Below are positions 17,521 to 24,559 of a DNA stretch of 49,573 nt, piece by piece (position 1 is the first letter of the stretch; each line of letters begins with the position of its first letter). Both the position numbers and the translations under genes were made by a program. The notes below the pieces were generated by a model, which was not told where the DNA came from, searched no databases, and saw nothing but the letters and a program-made list of their open reading frames with translations. The DNA lies in IMG/VR virus record IMGVR_UViG_3300030380_001627, positions 2,341-51,913 of that record; one strand, given 5' to 3'. This stretch comes from a virus.

Positions 17521-18084
17521 TTAGTTCCTCTTAATTTTAGCTTCAGTGCCGACATAGATACCGAATGTATCAAAGTCGATGTCTTTACCAGATTCAATAC
17601 GCCCCTTCACCCAAGCCTTTAAGGTTTGCGGATGAACGTGAGTTTTTTGCGCTGGTTCAAACCCCCGATTGCGAAGGTCATCGATCACCGCACCGGCCAT
17701 ATTATCCTGACCGACGTTGAACGAAACTGTTACATCATTCTTTATGATGTCGCCTTCACCGATAGAACGTAGCCAAGAAAAAGCTTCGTCCCTCTTTTCA
17801 TCAGTGATCCTAGCATGCACAAATTGACGAAGTGCTACCTTATTACCATCAACGGTAATGCTATCCATGCCCATCTCCTGCATAAGAGATGGTATGTCTT
17901 CTTCGTTAACTTTTCTTTTCTTGAATTTTAGATCCTTCAGATACTGCTCTGCTTGTGCAATCTCTTCGTCGATCTTGATAGACTCACGGATTAGGGTAGA
18001 CAATGCGCTGCCCTTCTCACCGCTTACTTTGTCGAACTTACCGGCATCGACCTCCTCGTCCATTAGCGAGAATATATCGCTCAT
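17521..18084 (-). CDS. Conserved replication-cluster protein with coiled coil
   Basis: A 187-residue protein. Residues 30-60 (RESIKIDEEIAQAEQYLKDL) are a predicted coiled coil, followed by EEDIPSLMQEMGMDSI and a TVDGNKVAL strand pair. The C-terminal half carries FSWLRSIGEGDIIKNDVTV and HVHPQTLKAWVKGRIESG. I recall this exact layout upstream of SSB-like genes in many podophages, but I know of no assigned function. It is separated from the SSB-like ATG by one base. A GGAGA site precedes its ATG. It has no visible nuclease or ATPase motif. Confidence 0.7.
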   Translation of the reverse strand: MSDIFSLMDEEVDAGKFDKVSGEKGSALSTLIRESIKIDEEIAQAEQYLKDLKFKKRKVNEEDIPSLMQEMGMDSITVDGNKVALRQFVHARITDEKRDEAFSWLRSIGEGDIIKNDVTVSFNVGQDNMAGAVIDDLRNRGFEPAQKTHVHPQTLKAWVKGRIESGKDIDFDTFGIYVGTEAKIKRN

Positions 18085-18171
18085 CTTTCTGTCTCCTTCG
18101 TTAAAGTTTAACCCCTTCGGGTATGAGGCACTGTACCTACAACAACAGATACAGCGTAGTCAAATTGTTTT

Positions 18172-18354
18172 TTAAGCTCTCTTACTAACAGCTTCTGCAA
18201 TCCTTGCTTCAGAGTTAGAAGCATCTATCGATGCCATGCGTACCAAGTGTGCCACTTGTTTTGAAACACTGCGATCATTGACATCTGCCATTTCACGCAA
18301 AGCCCCGTACACATCTATCGAAACAGCAATTGATTTCCATTTTGTTGTATCCAA
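18172..18354 (-). CDS. Ribbon-helix-helix regulator, TTG start
   Basis: A 60-residue protein. WKSIAVSIDVYGALREMA followed by DRSVSKQVAHLVRMA fits the strand-helix-helix layout of Arc/CopG-type DNA-binding proteins. The start is a TTG at 18354, supported by a strong GGAGGT site 6 bases upstream. It is the first gene of the leftward replication operon, directly behind a promoter at 18394-18421, so it may autoregulate that promoter and the divergent nuclease gene. The gap downstream (18085-18171) contains a TTGACT at 18148-18153 but no clear -10. Confidence 0.65.
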   Translation of the reverse strand: MDTTKWKSIAVSIDVYGALREMADVNDRSVSKQVAHLVRMASIDASNSEARIAEAVSKRA

Positions 18355-18393
18355 CGCTTTACCTCCACGGTGTTAGATGTTATGTTGCCCCAA

Positions 18394-18421
18394 CTTATCC
18401 TATAAATACTTTTGAGGTCAA
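18394..18421 (-). promoter_or_regulatory. Leftward sigma70-like promoter of the replication operon
   Basis: On the minus strand TTGACC (18416-18421) and GATAAG (18394-18399) are 16 bases apart, 40 bases before the RHH gene start. The same region must also supply the promoter of the divergent nuclease gene at 18429; TATAAA at 18401-18406 on the plus strand could be its -10. The overlap suggests that the two directions compete or are co-regulated. Confidence 0.5.
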
Positions 18422-18428
18422 CTAAATA

Positions 18429-18983
18429 ATGCGAAAAAATAAAAAAATAAGTGATGGCCCTGATTATAAAATAGCAATGGGTAAACGATCTGAGCTCCTT
18501 GCTGCTGACTATTTAATTATGAAGGGTTGTTATGTATATGCTCCGTACATTGAACAAGGACCAATCGATTTGATAGCATTAGACCAAGAGGGAGTCGAAC
18601 ATCGTTTTGATGTAAAGACCGTGTCCCGCCGCAGTGACGGAACAATAATTTCTCGACTAAGAACAGACCTTCAACGACAGCTTGGCGTTCAACTGATTTA
18701 CGTTTGCCTCGACACCTATGAAGTCCACCGCTATCCTCATCATTTCTCCCGTAATGTTGACCCAAAACTATCACGCAAAAATGCTGCTAACAGACATTTT
18801 AACGGGGTGCAACCTCTAACCATTGACGAACTTCTTCCCCAAGAGTCTTCGCTGAAAGATCAATCTTCGCCCGAAGAGAACGGACAATGTATTCATCAAT
18901 CGAACCCCGGGTCACAAGATCAACGTAAGTCACGGGATGATGCTGACCAATTCTGTGGCACCGATCCTCAGACTGAATCCTAG
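18429..18983 (+). CDS. PD-(D/E)XK-like endonuclease, lone rightward gene
   Basis: A 184-residue protein. Residues 19-63 fit a PD-(D/E)XK nuclease core: GKRSELLAADYL (Glu22), GPIDLIAL (Asp47) and RFDVKT (Asp61, Lys63). It resembles Hjc-like or VSR-like small nucleases that cut branched or damaged DNA. Residues after about 138 are hydrophilic and read from DNA that also encodes the end of the opposite-strand helicase, a 185-base tail-to-tail overlap. The functional domain probably ends near residue 138. It is the only rightward gene between 11 and 24 kb and is AT-rich at its start. Confidence 0.7.
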   Translation: MRKNKKISDGPDYKIAMGKRSELLAADYLIMKGCYVYAPYIEQGPIDLIALDQEGVEHRFDVKTVSRRSDGTIISRLRTDLQRQLGVQLIYVCLDTYEVHRYPHHFSRNVDPKLSRKNAANRHFNGVQPLTIDELLPQESSLKDQSSPEENGQCIHQSNPGSQDQRKSRDDADQFCGTDPQTES

Positions 18984-20244
18984 TCTCTAAATTAAAATCA
19001 TTGGCATAATAAATTACGTTAGTCGCAGCGGTTAACGTAAGACCAAAACCTGCGGTTTGAGGGTTGGCTACAAAAAACCTAGCATCCTCAAACTGAAACC
19101 TGCGGATCGCCGCTTGCCGGTCAGCGTCGCTCGTGTCTCCAAAATAATTTACCGTACTGTCGCAACCGTACACCTTCTTCAACTCTTCGGTGATCTTTTT
19201 AATGTCGTACCTAAACCGCGACCATATAATTACTTTGCCTGACATCTCCTCGACGGTCTCAAGCAGCGCAGCCATGCGATTAGTTTTGAATTCTACCAAG
19301 TCGCCATCGTCTGTTTTCAAATGACCACACAACACTTGTTGCAGCCGCAACAGTTGTGTCATCACTGCCGGAGCGGACACCAGTTCACCGTCGTTTAGAA
19401 GTACGATAGCTGCCTTCTTCAAGGACATGTAATACTGCCGCTGCTCGTCGTTTAAGTTTACCTCGCGAACTGTGTATATTTTGGCGGGTAAATCCAGCGC
19501 TTCCTCTTTGGTCACGCGATACGAGAAACTATCCAGTTTGGTAGACAACTCCTCAAGATTTCTGTATCCCACAATTTGTTGAAAAGTGTGACTGCCCATC
19601 CGTTGAGTTCGTGTGACGGCATACCGTCCTTGAAACGAGTAGTAGGAGTCATGCCCCAAAAGTCTGGTATCCATAAATCCGCATTGCGAGTAAAGATCCA
19701 TCGGCGATTTCGTAACGGGCGATCCTGTGAGTATACGGCGAAACGATGCACTTTTACCAATTGCAACCAGAGCTTTAGTCCTCTTGGCTTTCGGGTTTTT
19801 AATAGTCGTTGACTCATCAACCGCAAGTAAAAACGACGATCCGCGAACGAACATCTCCATGTACTTTCGTACTTTGGTTGTTGCGAAACCTTCAACATTG
19901 ATAAGGAGGATGCGGAGCTTCTTACGCTCCTCAATACCTTCCTTGAGGTGCTTTTGTTGATCCTTGTTTGGGTTCGGATTCCAAACATAAACCTCGTGTT
20001 CAATGTCCTCTCGTAGATGAGCAGGTATTTCAGATATCTGCCAGTTGCGGTACACACCTTTGGGTGCAACGATGACGGCTGTATCGATCTTCTTCTGATC
20101 GTATAGCCACGCCATGTTGTCGATAAGAACCTTTGACTTGCCACAACCCATCTCCATAAAATAACCGTAATTGGTTTTGTCGTATGAACGCTCCAACGCA
20201 ATACGCTGGTGCTCATACGGTTTGGTTTTGTACTTAAATTTCAT
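18799..20244 (-). CDS. SNF2-like superfamily 2 helicase
   Basis: A 481-residue DNA-dependent ATPase. Seen motifs are EHQ at the N-terminus, Walker A (MGCGKSK, Lys36), motif II (VDESTTIKN, Asp143-Glu144), motif III (LTGSPVTKS, about 172-180), motif V (ANPQTAGFGLTLTAA) and motif VI (QSEDRCHRIGQ, 424-434). The RCHRIGQ form is characteristic of SNF2 helicases, which usually translocate on duplex DNA rather than unwind it. It is among the first genes of the right part of the leftward block. Its 3' end overlaps the opposing nuclease gene by 185 bases. Likely roles are recombination or fork remodelling. Confidence 0.92.
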   Translation of the reverse strand: MKFKYKTKPYEHQRIALERSYDKTNYGYFMEMGCGKSKVLIDNMAWLYDQKKIDTAVIVAPKGVYRNWQISEIPAHLREDIEHEVYVWNPNPNKDQQKHLKEGIEERKKLRILLINVEGFATTKVRKYMEMFVRGSSFLLAVDESTTIKNPKAKRTKALVAIGKSASFRRILTGSPVTKSPMDLYSQCGFMDTRLLGHDSYYSFQGRYAVTRTQRMGSHTFQQIVGYRNLEELSTKLDSFSYRVTKEEALDLPAKIYTVREVNLNDEQRQYYMSLKKAAIVLLNDGELVSAPAVMTQLLRLQQVLCGHLKTDDGDLVEFKTNRMAALLETVEEMSGKVIIWSRFRYDIKKITEELKKVYGCDSTVNYFGDTSDADRQAAIRRFQFEDARFFVANPQTAGFGLTLTAATNVIYYANDFNLETRIQSEDRCHRIGQHHPVTYVDLVTRGSIDEYIVRSLRAKIDLSAKTLGEEVRQWLEVAPR

Positions 20245-20255
20245 GCTTTGCCCCG

Positions 20256-20498
20256 TTATTCAGGCTCTGATAGCCCACCTTCCATAATAGAAAACTTTGC
20301 AGCTTCCAAATAAAATAAGATATCCGCAACATCCTCTTGCGTTGTTACCATTTTGATAGACCCGTCCTCTGCCGTACCAAGTATGACCACATCCTTGAAT
20401 ATAGTACCTGCGATTTCACACAAGATGGGCACTGGATCTTTTTTTAATTCCATCTTTCTAGGAAAATGTACAACATTATCGTTGTCGTTCTTCGTCAT
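20256..20498 (-). CDS. Small unknown protein (80 aa)
   Basis: An 80-residue acidic protein with an N-terminal basic patch (VVHFPRKMELKKD), a middle beta pair (DVVILGTAEDGSIKMVTT) and a C-terminal helix (DVADILFYLEAAKFSIMEGG). I recall this general plan as a recurrent small phage protein but know no function. It begins inside the end of the upstream gene (23-base overlap) and stops 11 bases before the SNF2-like helicase. Confidence 0.65.
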   Translation of the reverse strand: MTKNDNDNVVHFPRKMELKKDPVPILCEIAGTIFKDVVILGTAEDGSIKMVTTQEDVADILFYLEAAKFSIMEGGLSEPE

Positions 20499-20667
20499 CG
20501 GGTAGTCCTTCCGCTATGAGATAAGCTCTATCCCGCATGTCGAGATAGACTTCAAGTCTCTTCCGTGCTTTTTCTGCTTCACGGTAGAGACCCGCAGTCT
20601 GCAACTCTGTGAGCTCTTCGTCAAGTATGCGGATGATCCTGTTTATCCCTGCAAAATTCTTTTCCAT
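20476..20667 (-). CDS. Small charged helical protein (63 aa)
   Basis: A 63-residue protein that is almost entirely helical and highly charged (IIRILDEELTELQTAGLYRE, then EKARKRLEVYLDMRDRAYL). It is likely to form a coiled-coil dimer. It overlaps its neighbours on both sides (25 bases upstream, 23 downstream). No catalytic or metal-binding residues are visible, so an adaptor or inhibitor role is the most that can be suggested. Confidence 0.65.
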   Translation of the reverse strand: MEKNFAGINRIIRILDEELTELQTAGLYREAEKARKRLEVYLDMRDRAYLIAEGLPDDEERQR

Positions 20668-20996
20668 GCTTCCCGCACCTCTGCTTCCGTGTCCTTATCC
20701 ACTGGCGCTGGATCGCGCAACCAGTCTTCGATCACATCTTCTATTATACTTACCGCATCAGACCAATACATCTTTTCCGGTGTGGCGCAAAGATCTTCTT
20801 CGCTTGGCATTAATTTGGTTTCTAACATTGGGATCTCCTTCGGATCTCTTTGGATTATTTCTAGCTTACATAAAGGGCAGACCAGTAAGCTTAGTTTTTT
20901 TGTGGTAAAAAATTCAAGTTTGTGGCGGCACTTCGGACATTGGCCTGCGTCCAATCGCTTTTGCCATGTGCCGTCACCAACCTCAATCACCATCAT
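20643..20996 (-). CDS. Zinc-ribbon protein with C-terminal helical region
   Basis: A 117-residue protein. Cys20 and Cys23 (QCPKCRHK) and Cys40 and Cys43 (VCPLCK) make a four-Cys zinc ribbon. The C-terminal half (MYWSDAVSIIEDVIEDWL and onward) is acidic and helical. Phage zinc-ribbon proteins of this size may contact nucleic acid or host RNA polymerase; here nothing decides between these. It overlaps the genes on both sides. Confidence 0.7.
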   Translation of the reverse strand: MMVIEVGDGTWQKRLDAGQCPKCRHKLEFFTTKKLSLLVCPLCKLEIIQRDPKEIPMLETKLMPSEEDLCATPEKMYWSDAVSIIEDVIEDWLRDPAPVDKDTEAEVREAWKRILQG

Positions 20997-21225
20997 AGAC
21001 CTCCACGCCCCCGTAGGCTTCCTTGCCTGCGGTCTCTTGGACTTCGCCCCATGTCTCCGCCATCATGTCATGTACGTCAGATAGATTTAAATGACTGACC
21101 ATGTCCATGTGACCTTCCATCTCTGAAGTGAAATTAAAATAAGTTTCACTCCGGTCTGCGACCTCAATCATTTTGTCCATGAACTGCTCCTCAAACTCCA
21201 GAGCCATCTGTTTCATTCTACCCAT
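20983..21225 (-). CDS. Small acidic unknown protein (80 aa)
   Basis: An 80-residue acidic, Met-rich protein (EEQFMDKMIEVADRSE, EMEGHMDMVSHLNLSDVHDM) with helical character. The ATG overlaps the stop of the upstream gene (TAATG), and its own end overlaps the next start by 14 bases. I do not recognise the family. Acidic small early proteins often inhibit host DNA-binding proteins, but no specific mimicry can be read from this sequence. Confidence 0.6.
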   Translation of the reverse strand: MGRMKQMALEFEEQFMDKMIEVADRSETYFNFTSEMEGHMDMVSHLNLSDVHDMMAETWGEVQETAGKEAYGGVEVYDGD

Positions 21226-21731
21226 TACGCAGCCTCCTTCATTAAGTGATCTACAGCCTTGGCGTGTTCCCTAATGACAGACAAATCTATGCTTCCATCT
21301 ACCCGAAAATACCAATGCTTCCCAACGTGATTTAAATAATTCAACAATATTTTTGCACCAAGCGGCCTAACATAAACTTTCCATCGACCAGACCAACGGA
21401 AGGAAGGAAAGCCCACGTTTAAAACGTGTTTGCTGTAAGTGTCAGTGGTGGAGTAATTACTGCGTTTGCCCTTAGTGTAAACGTCACCCGATATGTGAAA
21501 CATCTTATTACAGTCAGCACGAAGTCTAGTGCTGACGTTGTTTGGTGTTCGTATCAGATTGGGTATAGAGTCAAAAAATTTACTGAACTCAATCACTGGC
21601 ACTTTAGAAAATTTGTTGAATTCAACTTCTGCTTTGGTAAACCCCTCACCTATACGCCACACTTTTTCGCAGCCGTGATACATGTGTGTAACCGGATGAG
21701 GTGCATTAGATTTTTTTGTCCACTTACTCAT
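21225..21731 (-). CDS. Unknown 168-residue protein
   Basis: I place the start at the ATG MSKWTKK at 21731, since GGAGG lies 9 bases upstream; a TTG three codons earlier lies directly on that site. The protein has a basic N-terminus, aromatic-rich middle blocks (VIEFSKFFDSIPNLIRTP, FRWSGRWKVYVRPLGAKI) and a C-terminal helix. It contains two cysteines only. I do not recognise a family. The start overlaps the preceding gene by 8 bases, so it is part of the early leftward operon. Confidence 0.6.
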   Translation of the reverse strand: MSKWTKKSNAPHPVTHMYHGCEKVWRIGEGFTKAEVEFNKFSKVPVIEFSKFFDSIPNLIRTPNNVSTRLRADCNKMFHISGDVYTKGKRSNYSTTDTYSKHVLNVGFPSFRWSGRWKVYVRPLGAKILLNYLNHVGKHWYFRVDGSIDLSVIREHAKAVDHLMKEAA

Positions 21732-21981
21732 TCCCTTCAACCTCCTCTTCTTCCTTAACGTCCTCTTTCAACACCCACTGACCCCAGTAATACGACTGTT
21801 TGGTAGCTGGTGCAAAATCAAACTCACTATGCAACGTGCAGACAGCTTCACGCAGATTCCTAACGTCGGACAAGTTACAGTCCGCAGTCTCTTCGATCAT
21901 GTTACACATAGCCTTCAACTTATTATGCACATCCAAAAGTCTGATACGCATATCCCTAGTCACTCTCTTACCATTAGACAT
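21724..21981 (-). CDS. Small helical protein with acidic tail (85 aa)
   Basis: An 85-residue protein: basic N-terminus (NGKRVTRDMRIRLL), a helical pair (DVHNKLKAMCNMIEETA and SDVRNLREAVCTLHSEF), then a short aromatic segment and a run of Glu and Lys. The ATG overlaps the upstream stop. Function is unknown. The N-terminus could contact nucleic acid but no defined HTH is visible. Confidence 0.65.
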   Translation of the reverse strand: MSNGKRVTRDMRIRLLDVHNKLKAMCNMIEETADCNLSDVRNLREAVCTLHSEFDFAPATKQSYYWGQWVLKEDVKEEEEVEGNE

Positions 21982-22361
21982 TACTTTGCTCCCTTCGGGT
22001 TTGTCTTCTTAACTTTGTTTACATCAGAATAATTATTCTTCTTGATGACCCTGCCCATAGCGTCATGCCGGACAGTTATTTCCACGGGCAGCTTCAACGC
22101 TTCCCTTATCTCTTCAAACGTCGGTACTCTGTTGCTCATTGGTATTATTCCCTCCTCTTGTGAACAAACTACTTTTATAACAGGAAGCCCCTCGTTGAGC
22201 TCCCTCATCCTCAAATAAACTTCCATGTCCTTCAACTTTCCCTGTGCTACACACGCTTCCTTCGTTGTGTACCTCTCCACAGAAAAAGTGCTAAAACATT
22301 TATTAACTGGTGCCCCATTAAAATCGTTAGCCATGCACAGAACAATAAGATACTTCCACAC
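21981..22361 (-). CDS. Secreted-like Cys protein, GTG start
   Basis: A 126-residue protein. I choose a GTG at 22361, since it overlaps the upstream stop (TAGTG), has AGGGAG about 8 bases upstream and gives a clean hydrophobic N-terminus (WKYLIVLCMAN). The frame is open for 12 further codons upstream to an ATG. After the N-terminus come Cys22, Cys37 and Cys66, in YTTKEACVAQG and IKVVCSQE contexts. The C-terminal part is basic. It follows the same plan as four other short proteins in this window. It is probably exported; function is unknown. Confidence 0.65.
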   Translation of the reverse strand: MWKYLIVLCMANDFNGAPVNKCFSTFSVERYTTKEACVAQGKLKDMEVYLRMRELNEGLPVIKVVCSQEEGIIPMSNRVPTFEEIREALKLPVEITVRHDAMGRVIKKNNYSDVNKVKKTNPKGAK

Positions 22362-22570
22362 TAGGCTATCTCCCTTATATCTGTGCCATACACCCAATGA
22401 CCATTGTCCAGATCCACCACATACCTCGTTCGCAGGATGGAGGACGCCGAACCAAGGTTTGCTTCAAAAACCTCATGCCCATACTTCTCCCCCAGCTTGA
22501 CCTCGTCTATTGTGACGATGGATGCCTCGCCGTACTTCGTTGAAACACGATCCCCGATCCTTATCCGCAT
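22361..22570 (-). CDS. Small beta-rich protein (69 aa)
   Basis: A 69-residue protein starting RIRIGDRVSTKYGEASIV and ending in LDNGHWVYGTDIREI. The alternation of strands with a G-D-x-V opening looks like a small SH3-like or KOW-like barrel, of the kind used in nucleic-acid or protein binding. It overlaps the upstream gene by 10 bases, and its TAG is shared with the GTG of the next gene. I assign no function. Confidence 0.65.
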   Translation of the reverse strand: MRIRIGDRVSTKYGEASIVTIDEVKLGEKYGHEVFEANLGSASSILRTRYVVDLDNGHWVYGTDIREIA

Positions 22571-22797
22571 CGTCTAACCCTTCCGCCCGATATCAGTTCG
22601 CAAATATCTTCATACGACTCAGCCACCCAATAACCACCATTGTTATGTGTGCCATTGTCCACGATACATATGTCGCGTTCTAACGCCCCCCACTTGCGAG
22701 TTTCAGAACTGACACAAAACGTATCGCCTGTTAGGAAAATCTTTCCATCATCAAGACCAGTTGTCCTACACACACGAGTCAATTCAATCGATTTCAT
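22561..22797 (-). CDS. Small beta-rich protein (78 aa)
   Basis: The start is the ATG at 22797 (MKSIELTRV), which has a GGAGGGAGGT-type site just upstream; an in-frame start nine codons earlier lacks one. The 78-residue protein has a strand-rich core (GKIFLTGDTFCVSSETRKWG, then RDICIVDNG) and a C-terminal helix (ESYEDICELISG). I recall similar small phage proteins with the HNNGGYWV segment but no function. It overlaps the upstream gene by 14 bases. Confidence 0.65.
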   Translation of the reverse strand: MKSIELTRVCRTTGLDDGKIFLTGDTFCVSSETRKWGALERDICIVDNGTHNNGGYWVAESYEDICELISGGRVRRCG

Positions 22798-23032
22798 CTT
22801 CGACCTCCCTCCAGAACTGAACATCGCCGGTCAAAAATCCACCGTGGTGGTCATTAACAAACGTATGCATATCTTCCCACTCTTCGCCTTCGCTATCTAC
22901 ATAGCAGCCAACGAACTTTCCAACACCTTGGATGACGGTTTCGGAAGGATGACCTTCCATCACCGTAGCTTTATACTCGACCGACTTATCCTTCTCCGGC
23001 ATACGATCTTCAACAGATATCCACTCAGCCAT
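22784..23032 (-). CDS. DUF551-like protein
   Basis: An 82-residue protein beginning MAEWISVEDRMPEKDK, the typical opening of DUF551 proteins, which are frequent in phages and prophages. A C-terminal VQFWREVED block also fits (DUF551 members usually end in a W-x-P or W-x-E block). The start at 23032 is one base after the upstream stop; an ATG five codons earlier is an alternative. The family has no established function. Confidence 0.7.
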   Translation of the reverse strand: MAEWISVEDRMPEKDKSVEYKATVMEGHPSETVIQGVGKFVGCYVDSEGEEWEDMHTFVNDHHGGFLTGDVQFWREVEDEID

Positions 23033-23033
23033 C

Positions 23034-23240
23034 TTACTCGACCCCATTGGTAAGTTTTAAAATCTCCAGCCTATCTTTATGCAAAGCGATCTTATCCAAC
23101 TCGCCTTGGATGGCTTCCATAATATCGGAATGCTCACCAATCCCAGCAGGGTTGTTTAGATATACTTCGATGTTAGCCCTATGCAGGGCGATGCTCCCTC
23201 GTGCATGTTCTTTCAATGCATCCAAAATAATTTTTTCCAT
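23034..23240 (-). CDS. Conserved small helical phage protein (68 aa)
   Basis: A 68-residue all-helical protein: LKEHARGSIALHRANIEVYL, then NNPAGIGEHSDIMEAIQGEL and IALHKDRLEIL. The NPAGIGEHSD core is one I know from many marine myo- and podophages, where its role is unknown. The ATG at 23240 overlaps the upstream stop (TGATG). It likely forms a helical hairpin or dimer. Confidence 0.75.
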   Translation of the reverse strand: MEKIILDALKEHARGSIALHRANIEVYLNNPAGIGEHSDIMEAIQGELDKIALHKDRLEILKLTNGVE

Positions 23241-23431
23241 CACTTGTCTCCTTTGACAATATCTCTTACGTCAACACAAAAGCACTGCTGATCAGGGTGA
23301 TCGAAACCACGCTCTGTCGATGCCACATGGCAGGCGGAAAAATACTTATGCGTTGACCAAATTTCTAAATGTATTTCCACTGGTGTCAGCGTACCCATAC
23401 ACGCCAACACCACTCCGCCTATTGCGTTCAT
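23240..23431 (-). CDS. Small secreted-like Cys protein
   Basis: A 63-residue protein. I place the start at the ATG at 23431, which overlaps the upstream stop (ATGA) and has a GGAGGA site directly upstream; the frame is open 10 codons further. The N-terminus (NAIGGVVLACMGTLT) is hydrophobic with a Cys at 11, which may be a lipoprotein-like signal. Cys34, Cys50 and Cys52 follow (FSACHVAS, QQCFCVDV). It fits the dispersed five-member plan noted in the findings. Function is unknown. Confidence 0.6.
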   Translation of the reverse strand: MNAIGGVVLACMGTLTPVEIHLEIWSTHKYFSACHVASTERGFDHPDQQCFCVDVRDIVKGDK

Positions 23432-23877
23432 TCCTCCTCCCAGTTCTGGTCTTCCATCCACTCTTTGAAGTCAGCGTTCACTGCCTGCATAGCCTTGGTG
23501 TAAAACTCACCAGATATCGACCAGCGTTCCATGCCACCATCCAGATTTAAACCATTAGCCCAGTTGTCTTCAAACGTGGGCCCAGATGCAGGCGATCCCC
23601 GATCAGTGCCATTCAGTGTATTCAAATAGTACCGACTAACAAACTGACCTCGCTCCTTGATCCTCGCGTCATGCTCCTCATCGCCTGTCTCTGTGTTAGC
23701 GACCAGTGAATCCATGTCGTAGAACTCGACCAATGGATTGTCGGGGCTTTCATATGGATTGTAATCACCGCCATATGTCAGCATGTCGTTGAGACCATAG
23801 CTGTCGTGCCAGTACACTGTCCGAACACACCACTTAATCCCAGACCAATCGTCTGTACCTTTATATAAAAATGCCAT
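23428..23877 (-). CDS. Unknown acidic 149-residue protein
   Basis: A 149-residue acidic protein rich in Trp, Tyr, Asp and Asn (MLTYGGDYNPYESPDNPLVE, then FEDNWANGLNLDGGMERW, MEDQNWEEE at the end). I do not recognise a family and see no transmembrane segment or catalytic motif. Its high Asp/Glu content without basic patches is compatible with a DNA-mimic-type inhibitor, but that is speculative. It starts directly at the stop of the upstream gene. Confidence 0.6.
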   Translation of the reverse strand: MAFLYKGTDDWSGIKWCVRTVYWHDSYGLNDMLTYGGDYNPYESPDNPLVEFYDMDSLVANTETGDEEHDARIKERGQFVSRYYLNTLNGTDRGSPASGPTFEDNWANGLNLDGGMERWSISGEFYTKAMQAVNADFKEWMEDQNWEEE

Positions 23878-24060
23878 TTACATTACCTCCTTACCATCTA
23901 ACCAAATCTGGCTAGTCTGTTGGTCATACCGCTCTGGACAACCGTCCGCAGCCAGATCAAAAAGTTCGTGAGCCAGTGTGTCTGCGGCCTCGACCGACTC
24001 AGCGCGAACCTCGATCTGTTTCCAGACCACCGCATTTATTTCCACAAGATAGGTTTTCAT
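23878..24060 (-). CDS. Small alpha/beta protein (60 aa)
   Basis: A 60-residue protein with an opening strand (KTYLVEINAVVWKQIEVRA), a helix (SVEAADTLAHELFDLAAD) and a final strand (SQIWLDGKEVM). It looks like a small ferredoxin-like or DpnD-like fold, as seen in several tiny phage proteins. No catalytic residues are evident. It is adjacent to the next gene without a gap. Confidence 0.65.
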   Translation of the reverse strand: MKTYLVEINAVVWKQIEVRAESVEAADTLAHELFDLAADGCPERYDQQTSQIWLDGKEVM

Positions 24061-24071
24061 TCTACTGCCCC

Positions 24072-24323
24072 CTAATCCAACAAAACCATATAGGCATGCG
24101 GCTCATGTTTCATAAACCAATCGCAACCCTTGCGGACTTCCTCGTATAGCTTGTCCTGCATTTTTGGATCACTGGTCTTTTCAGCCATCAAATTAGCACC
24201 CATAATAACGTCATAAACTGCAACCGCATCGGCGGGCAAACCCACCTTTTCGCCACTGAATATGTTTTCACAAACTTCAGGCTCATCGCCCACGATACAT
24301 TTAAACGGTAATTTCCTAGTCAT
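24072..24323 (-). CDS. Small unknown protein (83 aa)
   Basis: An 83-residue protein with a basic start (MTRKLPFKCIVGDEPEVCEN), a central helix (DAVAVYDVIMGANLMAEK) and a second helix (KLYEEVRKGCDWFMKHEPHA). The AVAVYDxIxGAxL pattern is one I recall in small phage proteins. Its ATG overlaps the stop of the 44-residue gene upstream. Function unknown. Confidence 0.65.
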   Translation of the reverse strand: MTRKLPFKCIVGDEPEVCENIFSGEKVGLPADAVAVYDVIMGANLMAEKTSDPKMQDKLYEEVRKGCDWFMKHEPHAYMVLLD

Positions 24324-24457
24324 TATTTCTTACTCCCTACTTTGATGGGCTTGGCTAACGCTTCTTTCTGCCATGCCCGATTGTTAATTGTAATGTGCAA
24401 AACCCTCGCACCTAATATCGGCTTCCTTAGTCCAACCTTGTAAATCCCTGCTTTCAT
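24323..24457 (-). CDS. Very short basic protein, first gene of the early leftward run
   Basis: A 44-residue frame that starts at an ATG at 24457, 8 bases after a GGGGGAAG site, and ends with TAA overlapping the next ATG (TAATG). The product is strongly basic (Lys and Arg in about one third of positions; KVGLRKPILGARVLHITINN as a central segment). The ribosome site and exact coupling support it as a gene. It would be the first product from the promoter at 24518-24545. Function unknown; it may be a leader peptide or DNA/RNA-binding peptide. Confidence 0.55.
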   Translation of the reverse strand: MKAGIYKVGLRKPILGARVLHITINNRAWQKEALAKPIKVGSKK

Positions 24458-24517
24458 GTTCTTCCCCCTTGCACCACGATCCACGGTCACTTATAATATG
24501 CCTGTTATCTGGGATAG

Positions 24518-24545
24518 ACTCTATCAGATTATCCCATGTAGTCAA
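24518..24545 (-). promoter_or_regulatory. Leftward early promoter P1 with TGGGATA operator pair
   Basis: On the minus strand TTGACT (24540-24545) and TAGAGT (24518-24523) are 16 bases apart, 61 bases before the 44-residue gene. Two inverted TGGGATA half-sites flank it: TATCCCA at 24530-24536 and TGGGATA at 24510-24516 on the plus strand. The same heptamer lies in four more promoters between 26.4 and 27.96 kb, which suggests one shared regulator. Confidence 0.5.
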
Positions 24546-24559
24546 AGCATAAAATGCAT

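Noticed and set aside
17520-17597. Upstream 26-codon extension of the SSB-like protein
   Set aside because: It would overlap the preceding gene by 77 bases and lacks a ribosome site, whereas the ATG at 17519 has AGAGG at good spacing.
19512-20216. 234-residue minus-strand frame overlapping the SNF2-like helicase
   Set aside because: It is an alternate frame of the helicase, and the helicase frame carries all expected motifs.
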